From: Blakeslea trispora | Lineage: Eukaryota; Mucoromycota; Mucoromycetes; Mucorales; Choanephoraceae | Direction: 5' to 3' | Assembly (NCBI GenBank): GCA_025331445.1 | Contig: JAIWNE010000005.1 | Location: forward strand, 434,001 to 498,000 | Length of the DNA stretch: 64,000 bases | Shown here: positions 35,670-46,799 of the stretch, in pieces | How the letters are laid out: the number at the start of each line of letters is the position of its first letter | How positions within the stretch are numbered: position 1 is the first letter of the stretch | Made by a program: the position numbers and the translations under genes | Notes under the pieces: generated by a model | Database searches by the model: none | The model's input: the letters and a program-made list of their open reading frames with translations, nothing else | Told to the model about the DNA's origin: nothing

Positions 35670-37430
35670 ATGGTTAAGACAACCTTCTTGTTCGCTGCTA
35701 TCGCTGCCACATTCTCTGCCCTCACTCAAACTGTCTTGGCTGACAGTGATGTTCTTTCTTTGACTGACAAGAACTTTGACCAAGAGGTTCTTAACCAAGA
35801 CTTGATGTTGGTTGAGTTCTTTGCCCCTTGGTGTGGTCACTGTAAAGCTCTCGGTAAGTAACACCTGTCAAAAAATCATTAAAAATTTTTTTTATGCACT
35901 GTTACTTAAATTATGTACAACACTTTAGCTCCTGAATATGAAGTTGCCGCCACTACACTTAAGGACAAGATTAAGCTTGCCAAGGTCGACTGTACAGAAA
36001 ACCAAGATCTCTGTCAAAAGTATGGCATTCAAGGCTACCCTACTCTCAAGGTCTTTAGAAATGGTGACAACACTGACTATAAGGGTGCCCGTAAGTCTGA
36101 TGGTATTGTCAGCTACATGCAAAAGTAAGTATCGTTTTTTAAAAGAAGAGGAAAGGCGTAGTCTTAAAAAAAAAAGAAATGGGAGGAGAGGGGAGGGGAA
36201 GACCAAAACGAATGACGAGTGCCATGGGGAAATATCATTGTGACAAGTGTTTCCAAGGAACAGAAAGCGAAAGAAAACAAGCTGCGGAATCGATACTAAT
36301 AAAATATAACCTTTGTTTCACATAGGCAAGCTGCTCCTGCTGTTGCTGAATTGGATGCCACCAACTTTACCGAATTCAAGAACTCTGACCGTGTTGTCGT
36401 TGTTGGTTATGCCAAGGATGAAGAATCCAAGGCTGCCTTGAAGTCTGTGGCTGACAAGCTCCGTGATGACTACCTCTTTGGTATCGTTGTTGACGAAGCC
36501 CTTGCCAAGGAACATGAAGCCACCTTCCCCTCTGTTGTTGTCTACAAGCAATTCGATGAAGGTCGTAACGATCTTGCTGGTGCTCTCGATGCTGAAGCTA
36601 TCAAGGAGTTTGTCAAGAAGAGCTCTGTTCCTCTCATGGATGAAATTGACGCTAGCAACTTCCAATTCTATGCCGAATCCGGTCTTCCTTTGGCCTACAT
36701 CTTCCACGACAACGCTGATGACCAAAAGCGTCTTGTTGAGATGATCACTCCTCTTGCCAAGAAGTACCAAGGCAAGATCAACTTTGTTCACATCGATGCC
36801 AACAAGTACGGTGCTCATGCTGACAACTTGGCCTTGAAGCAAACATGGCCTGCCTTTGCCATCCAACATTTGGATACTGGTGCTAAATATCCTTTGGATC
36901 AATCCAAGACTATTTCTCTTGAAAACTTGGAACCTTTCTTGCAAGATTACTCTGAGGGTAAGATCAAGTCCACAGTCAAGTCTGCTGAAGCTCCCGCTGA
37001 TAACAATGGTCCTGTTAAGGTTGTTGTTGCTAACGAATTCAATGACATTGTCTTGGACAAGACCAAGGATGTCTTCTTGGAAGTCTATGCCCCCTGGTGT
37101 GGTCACTGTAAGCGTTTGGCTCCTACTTGGGAACAATTGGGTAAGGCTGCTGCTGAGCAAGATGCCTCCATTGTCATTGCCAAGTTGGATGGTACTGAAA
37201 ACGATATCCCTGAAGAAGCTGGCTTCGATATTACTGGTTTCCCTACCTTGAAGTTCTTCAAGGCCGAAACAAATGAAATGATTGACTATGAAGGTGACCG
37301 CTCTGCCGAAGACTTGACTGAATTCATCTCTAAGCACAGCTCTAAAAAGACCAAGATTGTCATTCCTAAGGAAGAAAAGACTGAAGAAAAGAAGGCCGAA
37401 GAGCCTGTCAACACTCACGATGAACTCTAA
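35670..37430 (+). CDS. PDI1: Protein disulfide isomerase, ER lumen
   Basis: Three exons, 35670-35853, 35929-36124 and 36326-37430, encode 494 residues. It has a signal peptide ([20 protein letters not shown]) and two thioredoxin active sites, [13 protein letters not shown] (Cys 55/58) and [13 protein letters not shown] (Cys 385/388). Between them are two inactive thioredoxin-like domains. It ends in the ER-retention signal HDEL, giving the a-b-b'-a' order of classical PDI. It forms and rearranges disulfides in secretory proteins, which fits the several secreted proteins encoded nearby. Codon use is clearly C-richer at third positions than in neighbours, as in highly expressed genes. The second intron is 201 nt with a purine-rich tract. 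The 366-codon minus-strand frame across exon 3 is an antisense shadow. Confidence 0.97.
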
Positions 37431-38960
37431 TCTCTTCTAAATAACATACATTCCCCCCCTCATCTCATCTTAAATAATTAATCTTGCAACCTTGACATAC
37501 CATAAAAAAAAACTTTCTTTTATTTGCACATAACTAAACATTAACGTAGTCTATTTTTTGCTTAAAAGAAATAAACCTATTCATTTCATTATTGCCATTT
37601 CTATACAAGATCACTGACCGAGAAGTTAATAATTATTATATGATAAAATAGCTAATATGTTTGGATCCATCTACTTGGATCACATTCATTTCACTGTAGC
37701 TTGTCTAATGTGTACAATAAAAAAAAATACATGATTCAAATTACTTATAAATTCAATAAAAAAAAAGGGGGTCGTATTTTAGTTTAAAGGCGCAAACTGC
37801 AAGCCCTTTTCTATGATTAAACACTAGGCTGCTCTTGTGATCCATGATATTTGTGCATTTGCTATTGTATAGCCTCGTTTTCCTTCTTGGTTTCTCTCTT
37901 AACCCTCTATGCTTTCTGCAATATCATTCCTCAAATCAATGGGTAACAACTTGCTTCAAAGAGTAACTTATGAAGGCTGATCATGTTTTTCTTCAACTAG
38001 ATTGATATGCCTTTGTTTGAAGCCTAATACTAGCTGTATATGGTTTGACAGTCTTTTAGTGTGTTGTGTTTAAGCACCTTGCTAAGTATAAGGCATTTTC
38101 TACCATTTAGAAACTTAACTTCTTTGAATTTCAATCTATGTCAAACATTCAATACTTCCTTTATTTGACTGATCCTTCTGATCTCGGTTGGATACAAACC
38201 TTCCACTGAATCTTTGGCGCATACATTAACAATCCATATATAATAAGCCAATACTTCCTTTTAAGACAATGTATAATCTTGTTTAATTTAGGCCATTCTA
38301 TATGCACACATTGTCTCAATTTCCCTTAATACTCTCATAGGATAATGTTCACTTGTATTCCGCTTCTCTCAATCCAAATCTGTACTTCTTGCTTAAGTAT
38401 TTACTTCATTTGACAGATCATTTTGGTCTCCTTTTACACTTCAATTAAATCTTTCTTCGAATTTCTGTTTCATGTTACCAAAACATACAGTGATAATCTA
38501 TAGATATGATGAATCGCTACATTGACAGATAAATCAATAATTGCAAGTCCAACATGATTTTCTTGTAGAATAGTGTATAAACTCTTTAATCTTCTCTTAT
38601 TAATGAATTCGACTTATATCTCTCTTGTTTACTTTACGCTTGGTTGTAGTTTGACATATTCACTACCTAAATCCACATATTGTTATTAGTTCCCTTGATA
38701 CTTATTACAGATCATTGTATTCATTTATTACATCTCTTCTTTCTATATCACTTTATTCTCTTTACTTTACTTATATTTCTAGTCGGACGACTTAAAACCT
38801 GGTGCTCATTGCTTATAACCTTGCTGCCTGATTGCTCTGTTATATCTATTTGTTCTCTTTCTCAAGTTACTGCAAAAACTGTCCTTTGTCCTTAGCCGTT
38901 AGAAGATCCAAGAGCATCCTTTCAAACTCCGACTTGTCCAAATAAAAATTAAAAATTAAT
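37431..38960. other. 1.5-kb intergenic region
   Basis: AT-rich sequence between PDI and the tRNA gene. No gene is recognised. Many short CT-rich runs occur. T-runs on the minus strand at about 38946-38958 are a likely Pol III terminator for the tRNA. Confidence 0.5.
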
Positions 38961-39043
38961 TCCGGCCTACCTGATTCGAACAAGTGACCTAAAGATGACA
39001 GATTAACTACAGTCTTCCGCTCTACCAACTGAGCTAAGGCCGG
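38961..39043 (-). tRNA. tRNA-Tyr (anticodon GTA) with a 10-nt intron
   Basis: The minus strand folds as a tRNA. The acceptor CCGGCCT pairs with AGGCCGG with discriminator A. The D arm is GCTC/GAGC around AGTTGGTA. The anticodon stem GAAGA pairs with TCTTT, and the T arm is ACTTG-TTCGAAT-CAGGT. The anticodon loop reads CTGTAG...A with GTA at positions 34-36. A 10-nt intron (TTAATCTGTC) sits one base 3' of the anticodon, the normal place for eukaryotic tRNA-Tyr. The B box (GTTCGAATC) is intact and an oligo-T terminator follows. Its 5' end is exactly the insertion point of the LINE at 39044, and its first 15 nt are duplicated at 43795-43809. Confidence 0.92.
39029..39043. repeat. Target-site duplication of the LINE, copy 1 (inside tRNA-Tyr)
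   Basis: 15-bp direct repeat ctgagctaaggccgg, identical to 43795-43809. Flanking bases differ on both sides, so the repeat is exactly 15 bp. On the minus strand it is tRNA nucleotides 1-15. Confidence 0.9.
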
Positions 39044-39254
39044 GCGCTTTTCCATCACTTTTAGTTGTTTGAATTAAGTTACGTAATCTACCCCTCCAAA
39101 TTTTAGCCAATCAGAAGCCAGTATACTAAAGAAGTATATTAGCTTACCACCCAAGTCAACAGTAACAACATACATAACTTTCAGCGAAAGCGTAGACCTC
39201 TAGCAACAGTTATACCTATTTTTTGTCGAGTTGTTTTGAAAGTTACTTTTCGAG

Positions 39255-40190
39255 ATGACTTCACCATTGCAATCACATGCACCTACCTCCTTTGTTCGCA
39301 ACTCACAAGTTGACTTGCAACAACTTCAAGATCTCGTGTTGCAGTTGCAACAACAAGTTCAACAACATGATGGGCTCTTCAAACATATTGAATCTCTTCA
39401 AGAAAAAATTTTTTCCCTGGAGGAAAAAAATAAAAAATTAGCTACTGAGAATGAAAGACTTCTCAAATTAGTTGACAATCAGGTGACCGTACCTGACTCC
39501 CAAGTCTCTGTTGCCTCCAATGGTATCTCTGCTTCTTCCTGGGCCGCTGCTGCTGCCAAGCCCGCTGTCTCTCCTCCTCCTGCACCTGCCAAGAAGGTAC
39601 GTGCACCTTCAACCAAGAAGCGTGCAGCTATTGCTCGTTTCTTTGTGAGCCCTGGGGCCAAAGGTCCTCAAGGCTTTAAATACGTCTACCTTGGGCGTTC
39701 CAGAAAGATCAATCGATCTGAAGTTCGCTCTCGTCTTCGCCGTATTGGCGTTGACACTGGTCGAGTTCTCGACATTTCCTTTCCTGCCTCTGGTGTTCTT
39801 GGTGTGCTTATGCATGTCCAGTATGTGGAGCAATTCACTGCTGTCATGCAGAAAGCCGGCGCCGAACTCATTACGGATTTCGATCCTTTAAGCCCTGCCC
39901 ACCTCGCCGATCCCAAGTTCTCCTCTCTCTCTGACGATGAAAGAGAACAACAAATGCTCGAGTTGGTACGTGATCGTGCCATCTCTACTCTCTCTTTCCT
40001 CCGTCCTCTCGTTGTTTCTCCTGTTGCTCGCTCTTTCTTGGAGTGGGGCTGGATTGATGACGATGATGTCAAGATGTGCGTCGCTGCTGCTGAAGCTAGG
40101 CTTCCAAAGACCTCTTCCTCCTCCTCTCAGTTTGCTTTCCGCACTGAACCTCAGGTTGACTCTGACGTTGGCTCTGATATGGAACTTTAA
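39255..40190 (+). CDS. LINE ORF1 protein (coiled coil plus RNA-binding-like domain)
   Basis: Intact, 311 residues. The N-terminal part is a long Gln/Leu-rich coiled coil (LQQLQDLVLQLQQQVQQHDG onward, about residues 20-75). An Ala/Pro linker and a basic segment (KKVRAPSTKKRAAIARFF) follow. The middle region (FKYVYLGRSRKINRSEVRSR) has an RRM-like look, and the C-terminal half is helical. No zinc knuckle is seen. LINE ORF1 proteins bind and package element RNA, often as coiled-coil trimers. The stop codon overlaps the ORF2 start. The name rests on position and layout more than on family motifs. Confidence 0.8.
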   Translation: MTSPLQSHAPTSFVRNSQVDLQQLQDLVLQLQQQVQQHDGLFKHIESLQEKIFSLEEKNKKLATENERLLKLVDNQVTVPDSQVSVASNGISASSWAAAAAKPAVSPPPAPAKKVRAPSTKKRAAIARFFVSPGAKGPQGFKYVYLGRSRKINRSEVRSRLRRIGVDTGRVLDISFPASGVLGVLMHVQYVEQFTAVMQKAGAELITDFDPLSPAHLADPKFSSLSDDEREQQMLELVRDRAISTLSFLRPLVVSPVARSFLEWGWIDDDDVKMCVAAAEARLPKTSSSSSQFAFRTEPQVDSDVGSDMEL

Positions 40191-43100
40191 TGAGTTCATC
40201 ATCATCCCCCTCACATTCCTTTTATTTAAGTCTCTTTAATGCAAATGGCCTTAGTCAATCTACTGTCCATGATGTACTCTCCCATTCCGCTCATTCTGAT
40301 ATTCTCTTTGTAACTGAAACCTGGCTCACAGCCGGCTATCTTCCTGTCAATTGGTCTCAGTACCATTTGTATGGATCAAAGGTAGTTGGTGCTAACAACC
40401 GTGGCCAAGGTGGAATTACTGCTCTCATTTCCCCCCACTGTCCTCATACCATCTCTCAACTTCCCTCCCTCAATGCATATACTTTATCCTTGAAAATAGG
40501 TGCAGTCAATGTGCATTGTGTATATTTTCCACCCAGTATCTCTGACGATCTGGTGATATCCTCTCTCAAGCAAATCCCCCTTCATTCAGACACTATCATT
40601 TGTGGTGATTTCAATGCAAGAATGGGCTCTCTCACTGGCGATTCAAGAACTACTCCTCGTGGTGTTCGTTTGCAAACTCTTTGTGAACAACGCTCACTTG
40701 AAGTATTGAATGCTTCTCTGGCATATGGTGTTGCTACGTTTAGTACTTTTCGACAGGAAGCTGAACATAGCAGTATCATTGATCTTTTTCTGACGAATAT
40801 CTCCTCATGGAATATGACTCATCTCAGTCTAACTGTAGAAACTGATCTGTCACTAGGTTCGGACCATAGGCTAATGACTCTGTCGTTTGACTATGTTCCA
40901 CCTTTGGGATCTGGGGGTAACTCTGACGGCACTCTTGCTCCTAGAAGACTATGGAATCTCTCACGTCTAAGTGAGTTAGAACCTTTAGCTCTCTTTAGAA
41001 GTAAGTTTGCTTCCTTGGTCTCTGGTCTGTCTCTGACTCTGGATTCCCTGGTTTCTGACCCACCACTGACTCGGCCTGATATTGATGCGCTGAATGCCAC
41101 TCTTAATGAGTGCTTCTACGTAGCTTTGGATGGTTCGATAGGTGTGAAGGTCAATGGTCCTGGTCGTTGGTGGAAAAAGTACTGGACAGAAGAAATAGAA
41201 ACTGCTGCAAAAAAGCGTGATCAGTGTTTTGGTCGTTGGCGTCATGCTGTTGGTGTTGACAAAGCCTTCTGGTGGAATCAACATAAAGATGCTCATCGTC
41301 ACTTTCGCCGCCTCATCTCCGCTGCTAAACGTCTCTCTTGGAAGAACTTTTGTGATTCTTTAGAAAAAGACTTTAAAAAAGCTATTTCTACTCTTGCGCG
41401 TATTAAACGTCGCCGTGACTGCTCCTCGTCCTTTAGTCATGCTGATGGTCCTCAAGCAGCCGTATCTGTTATGGCCGATCATCTAGCCTCTGTCTATAGT
41501 GGCTCTCTCCTCCCCTCCGCTTCTCGTCCCCCACCTACTCCCTCTTTCAGTAGTTCAGCTCCGTTTACGTTGTCTGACTCTGATAAGGAGAATTTCGCTG
41601 TTGATGCAATCATGGATCATATCCGCCGTCTACCTACAAGGAAGGCTCCTGGTAACGATCACCTGAAAGCAGAAATGCTGAAGGCCGTTGCCAGTGTAGT
41701 CTCTCCAGTGCTCTCTTCTCTCTTTCAGCTTTGTTGCCAATGGGGTTATACTCCTTTGCTCTGGCGCACTGCTAGTGTATTTCCAATACACAAGAAGAAT
41801 GATCCTGCTGACCCAGCAAATTATTGACCTATCTCGCTGACTTCTGTTATGCGTAAACTCTTTGAGTTTTCCATTTCTGGTTGTCTCGAGGACCACTCGC
41901 CTCAACTTGACGTGGCCCAAGGTGGCTTTCGTGCTCAACGTAGTCCTCTGGATCAAGCCCTCTGCTTGCATGACTTGATGCATGACTACTTTCTCTCTCA
42001 CAAGCACCGTCCTGTTGTTGCGTTTCTTGACATCAAGGCTGCATACGATACCGTCGACAGACGTGTTATCTGGGATGCTCTTTCTACCTCTACGTTGCCT
42101 CGCCCGATTCTTGCTACTCTCATCAATTTATTTGATGAAGTACAGGTCTCGGTGCTGATTGCTAACCATACCTCTGCTCCCTTTGCGCCTGCTACTGGTG
42201 TCCTTCAAGGATCCGTGCTCTCACCTCTTCTGTACTCTGTGTACATCAACTCGCTGCCTTCTCTCCTTCGCTCTGTCGCTTCGGTCGATACTACTTCGGT
42301 ATGTCTTCCTGGCACAAATGAGCCTCTGGCTATTAATTGTCTGCTTTTTGCAGATGATGTAGCTATCTTCGGTTCGCGATCGCAAGTACAGCGTATGCTG
42401 GATCTTGCTGATGATCATTCCTTCTCTCTCGGGTATCGGTGGAGTCCTTCCAAGTGTGCTGTTATCAACGCCACGGACGATGGCCCACGTCTGACCCTCT
42501 ACAACCAACCTCTTCCACTTGTGGATGAGTTCATCTACCTTGGTGTTCCTTTCCGGTCCTCTGGTATACATAGTGCGAGCATTTTGTCTCATCGATCTGC
42601 CTCCGCTATTAAAACCATGGCTCTCCTTACCTCTGTCGGCGTCCATCGCAATGGCTTTTCTCTCCTTCTCTGCTCTCGCCTCTACACCTGTTTTGTGCGT
42701 CCAAAAATTGAGTATGGCCTAGCCATATCTCGTTTTTCTGCCCAAGAAATGGATCAGCTTGACAAACTTCAAAACAGACTTGTGAGCATGTTCGTCGGTG
42801 GATCATGGTTCCAGGTTGCTATGCACCTCACATGTATCCCCAGCATGAATCATCGCCACAATGTTCTTGTTACAAAATACGCTCTCCGATCTCAGTATCT
42901 TCCTGATGATTGTCTCCTTCTCCTTTTGCGCGATTCGCTCCGCTATCCTCGTTTGGTCAAAGGCCTACAACACAACCCTCTTTTTCTCTCTCTTCCTTCG
43001 CCCCCACCCGTCTCTGACGTTGAACTTCGTGTTCATTTCCAGGACTACTGGCAGGAAATCTTCAACAAGAAAATGGAACGCAGTGCCCGTCTTAACCGAC

Positions 43101-43513
43101 ATGTCCTTCTCCGTGCCTGCCGACCTTGTACCTTCAAGCCTGACCCCATCCTCTACCTGCCCATGTCTCGCGTTCAACGTAGCCTTTTGGTTCGTTGGCG
43201 TTTAGGTCGATTCATCAACCTCCGAGAAGAGTGTCCTTGTGCCTCTGGCCAGTACCTCTCTTGTGATCACCTTCTGACATGTCGTGCACTCGATCCCTCC
43301 CTCCTTGATGCTTTGCCCCGTCCTCCTCCTGGTGTGCACATCATTGATTTCGCTCTCAACTGTCTCCCTACAAACGCTGCCTCTAATCCTCCACCTTATT
43401 GGTATGCTCTTCTCCAACTGCTCCATAGCATAGATTGCTTGCGCCACCCGTTGGCCACAATCCCCTTCATCCCCGATCCTGGTGATCGTTGGTTCTGCTC
43501 TCCCTCTCCATAA
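40190..43513 (+). pseudogene. LINE ORF2: APE endonuclease and reverse transcriptase, one nonsense codon
   Basis: About 1107 codons in one frame. The N-terminal APE-type endonuclease shows FNANGL, FVTETWL, ICGDFNARMG, IIDLFL and GSDHRL. The reverse transcriptase follows with RKAPGNDHLKAEML, VVAFLDIKAAYDTVDRR, GVLQGSVLSPLLYSVYINSL and LLFADDVAIFG (catalytic FADD). A Cys/His cluster (CPCASGQYLSCDHLLTC) lies near the C-terminus, as in many LINEs. No RNase H domain is seen. The only defect is TGA at 41825-41827, where the family has Arg (NY-stop-PISLTS); one C-to-T change from CGA explains it. The ATG at 40190 overlaps the ORF1 stop. The copy looks recently inactivated, or the stop may be suppressed. 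Confidence 0.88.
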
Positions 43514-43794
43514 ATGAAAGAATACTGCTCTGTCTTTTCACTGCGCTGCCACGGTGGTAAGTAATTATCAAAGTTCCCAGCCGTTGGTCATGCCTTTGAT
43601 TGCAAGCTTTATTCGAGTAATTTTTTTCTTTTCTACATCTTTTTCCTCTTGTCTTTTTTCCCTTTTTGTTCGTTTTCTGTGGGGGTTTTCTTTCTGTTTC
43701 GCCTCTATTTTTTTAGATTAGTTCATGCAATTTGGCATTATGCTCCATTGAGTAGCCCATATAATTGTTTTGTAAATAAAAAAGAAATCTTTAC

Positions 43795-43809
43795 CTGAGC
43801 TAAGGCCGG
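43795..43809. repeat. Target-site duplication of the LINE, copy 2
   Basis: The second copy of the 15-bp repeat ctgagctaaggccgg directly follows the LINE 3' end. The sequence after it should be the original 5' flank of the tRNA-Tyr gene. Confidence 0.9.
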
Positions 43810-43851
43810 CTGACGATGTGTTAAACCAGTTGGTGCAATATGTAGTATTTT

Positions 43852-43906
43852 TGTCCGGTAAATTTCCGGTAAATGTCCGGCACTTGTGCGGTAAAGTTGC
43901 GGGCCA
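43852..43906. repeat. Degenerate 11-bp tandem repeat
   Basis: Five 11-bp units: tgtccggtaaa, tttccggtaaa, tgtccggcact, tgtgcggtaaa and gttgcgggcca. They lie just beyond the LINE target-site duplication, in what was the upstream flank of the tRNA gene. Confidence 0.75.
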
Positions 43907-45401
43907 TCAAGTTTGTACATGATCTGCAGATTGTAGACAACAATGATAGAGAACTTCAAGATCAATAGCCAGTTCTCAATTGAATTTGATGATTTAATGT
44001 ATTACCAACAATCTAAACATTTAAAAATAATGTCGATGAAGGTCTTTATGTGTAATCTGACCTAGATAAGGCTCTTCTCTCTTTACCTCTTGTCATCAAG
44101 TTTTTCTATCTGACATGATCGTTCATTTTAATGATACATAGAGTCCAGTCAAAATACAATTGGTAGTAAGTAGAAACATATTTCTATATGCTATAGTTAA
44201 ATAGATACGTAAGCACCATCATAAATGCAACTATACAAAACTAAAGTAAGAGCACAGAATCATCAGTCAGCATAAGTCTCTTCCAGTTGTTACAGTAGCA
44301 AGTCAATACATAGGACAATCATGACTATCGTTTCACTTGAAATTTATATACTATCTGCTAATACAATTTGCACTTGCGAAAGTCAGAGTCAATGAAGCTC
44401 TTCTCCTTTTTTCTTTCTCTCTGAACATCGTGGACTTTGCAATCAAGTTAAATGTGGCTTCATATCCTTTGTATTTATAAAAATACATGATCAATTTGCT
44501 TTATAGAAAGGAAGCTTTAGAGCTGAGAAGATAATAGTAATCATACTGATTGTACTATTGGGAATTTATTGCGGACGTGCCGTTGGGGTGTGCTGTTCTT
44601 CACAGCTATACTAACAATCGCAAAATGTATCCTTAAATTTGAAGCGTCTAAAGTGTAAGGGTTGTTCTAATTTTCTGCAGATCGCTTTGGCAGTAAAAAG
44701 AATACCGATGTGTTGGCTCAAGCAGAAATTAACAAATAGTTTGTAGTTTATTAAACAAGCATGTTATTGTTGTCGATAATTAGAGAAAGAGAGAAGAATC
44801 TCTTCCCTCTTTGCCTTTATCTTTTCAAAGCACATTAGCCAAATTAACCATCGATATCGTCATTGGCTGATCTATTGGTTTATACTTGATCTAGGTCAAT
44901 GTACGTTTTGGTTCTTTGCTTAATGGTACATAGATTTATAACAATTACTATCGTTCGATTCACTGTGCGAAGAGAGCCCTATGGTGTATTGATAATATTC
45001 TGTCAGTAACAAAAAAATTCGTAGCCAAATTGTATAGCCTATATTGTTGGTCGTGCTATAACAAACTATTCTAATTCAAATGTGATAACTTGAAGCAGTT
45101 TTTATCTAGACAAAAAGAATATCCTTCGCTCATCTGGATAACAGTAGAATGCAGAAGAATTCATTGCAAAAAGATAATGTTGCAAACCTGATGCTCTATC
45201 TCCATAGGATCATATCCTGTCCATAACGTTAAAACAGTACATGTCTGGAATATCAATTGTAGTCATTTTTAAGGGGTGAAAGAAAGTACGCAAAATAAAA
45301 AGACAAGTCCGCAAAACGAAAGCAAAATCCAATAGACATAATTTTTTTTTCTTAGCAAAGAGTAGTCTTCATTCTCTCTTTCTTTTGTTCAAAATACCAC
45401 T
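43907..45401. other. 1.5-kb intergenic region with a diverged repeat
   Basis: No gene is seen. The part from about 44550 to 44960 aligns by eye with 55300-55850 in the same orientation (shared patches such as cattggctgat, and tcacagctatactaacaa against tcacaattatattagaaa), so both are decayed copies of one repeat or gene. A CT-rich stretch precedes the hydrolase start. Confidence 0.4.
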
Positions 45402-46799
45402 ATGCCCGATACTTTTTTCAAATTGAATATGCCGCATTGGCTTAATTATGCTTTGACTTTCACAGGAATTACTGGACTTACAGGCGTTGTTTTGTTATAC
45501 ATATATCAGTGCAAGCTTATTTACCCAGCCTCATTTCCTGAAGGTTCACGTCAAGAAGTAAGCTGTCTTCTCTCTTTATGTTTTCAATGTCTAACAACAA
45601 AAGCATAACTAGGTTGCCTTACCTTCAGACTTTGGCATGCAGTATACTGAAGAGAACCTGTTGACTCGAGATGGTGTCAAGTTAAAGAGTTATATCATCA
45701 TTCAAGCTGATGAAGAACAAGCAAGACGATCACCAACTATTTTATATTTTCATGTAAGTTGTTTCTCTAGAGATCTGTTTTTTTTTTTATTTTATTAACC
45801 CTTTTCTTTTGTGTAGGCAAATGCAGGCAATATGGTATGGATCCTTTGTTTCTTTCACCAGACTAGTCCAATAACAGCAATTTGTAATAGGGTCATCGTT
45901 TGCCTATCGCCAAAATATTCTATGATAGATCTAAATGCAATGTTGTCATGTTGTCCTATAGAGGCTATGGAAAAAGTGAAGGCAGCCCTAATGAAAAGGG
46001 ATTGCGAATTGATGCTCAGGTATGCCTTTTTTCTCTATAGCCCTATCAACAGAACTCTCTCTTTGACCTTTCTCGAAAAAAAAGACCATGTTAGATTTTG
46101 TAAGAGAGCATCCTATTCTTAAAGATACCCCACTTGTAGCCTATGGCCAATCAATTGGCGGTGCTGTGGCTATTGACCTTGTGTCTCGTAACGAAGATTC
46201 TTTCTCTGGACTTATGATTGAAAATACTTTCTTGAGTTTGGTAAGAACCTCATGTATACTGTTTCTCACTCTAATTCTTTTCTTTTTTTCTTTTACCAAA
46301 AAAAAAAAAGCCCAAGTTGATTCCAAGTGTCATGCCATTCCTCAAGCATTTTACCTTTCTCTGTCACCAACAATGGCCTAGTGAAAAGAGTATTCAGCGC
46401 ATTGTCAAAACACCCATTCTGTTTCTAGCTGGCGAGAGAGACGAATTAATTCCACCATCTCATATGGTCAAGTTGAACGAACTTAGCGAATCAAGAGCCG
46501 AAAAGGTATGGTCCTCATTCCCTCATGGTATGCACAACGATACATGTATGCAGCCCGGTTACTTTACTGCCATTCATGAGTTTTTGGAAAAGCATGTGTT
46601 GAGACAGACAGAGGAAGTAAGACAGCAAGAAAAGGACACAAGCAGCCAAAGTAGCCATACATTAGACGCAAGCTATATCGATGGAAGACTTGTAGATGAA
46701 AGCAACGACACTTCTTATCAGCTTGTCAGTGGAGTGACTGATGAAGAGGGTATGACACATAGCTTCCAAGTAGAGTCCATTGAACTGGATGAAGAATAA
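45402..46799 (+). CDS. Alpha/beta hydrolase, ABHD13/Bem46 type, membrane anchored
   Basis: Six exons, 45402-45557, 45613-45753, 45817-45834, 45891-46019, 46085-46240 and 46311-46799, give 362 residues. An N-terminal membrane segment (YALTFTGITGLTGVVLLYIY) is followed by LIYPASFPEGSR. The hydrolase core reads ILYFHANAGNMGHRLP, then YRGYGKSEGSPNEKG, the nucleophile elbow GQSIGG (Ser about 171), GERDELIPP (Asp about 244) and FPHGMHND (His about 275). This is the Bem46/ABHD13 layout, serine hydrolases of ER or plasma membrane. The true substrate is unknown. Exon 3 is only 18 nt and encodes ANAGNM. Two introns end in A-tracts. The C-terminal 60 residues are acidic and polar. Confidence 0.92.

Larger units (their letters stand above)
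39044..43794 (+). mobile_element. Non-LTR retrotransposon (LINE, APE endonuclease type), 4.75 kb, inserted at tRNA-Tyr
   Basis: The element is bounded by the 15-bp target-site duplication. It has a 211-nt 5' UTR, ORF1 (39255-40190), ORF2 (40190-43513) and a 281-nt 3' UTR ending in an A-rich tract without a long poly(A). ORF1 and ORF2 overlap by one base (taatg). Its GC content and codon use are higher in GC than the host genes. It is head-to-head with the tRNA, its 5' end abutting the tRNA 5' end. Both ends look complete, so this is a full-length insertion. One nonsense codon lies in ORF2. The duplication rebuilds the tRNA gene, so insertion need not harm it. Confidence 0.9.

Noticed and set aside
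36318..37418. 366-codon minus-strand frame
   Set aside because: It lies antisense to PDI exon 3, whose strong codon bias opens the opposite strand. No own family is recognised.
38941..38960. tRNA as part of the LINE (tRNA-derived head)
   Set aside because: The tRNA is on the opposite strand and ends exactly where the 15-bp duplication ends, so it is the target and not part of the element.
39888..40239. Opposite-strand and alternative-frame ORFs within the LINE
   Set aside because: They are shadows of ORF1/ORF2 in GC-richer sequence and have no domain.
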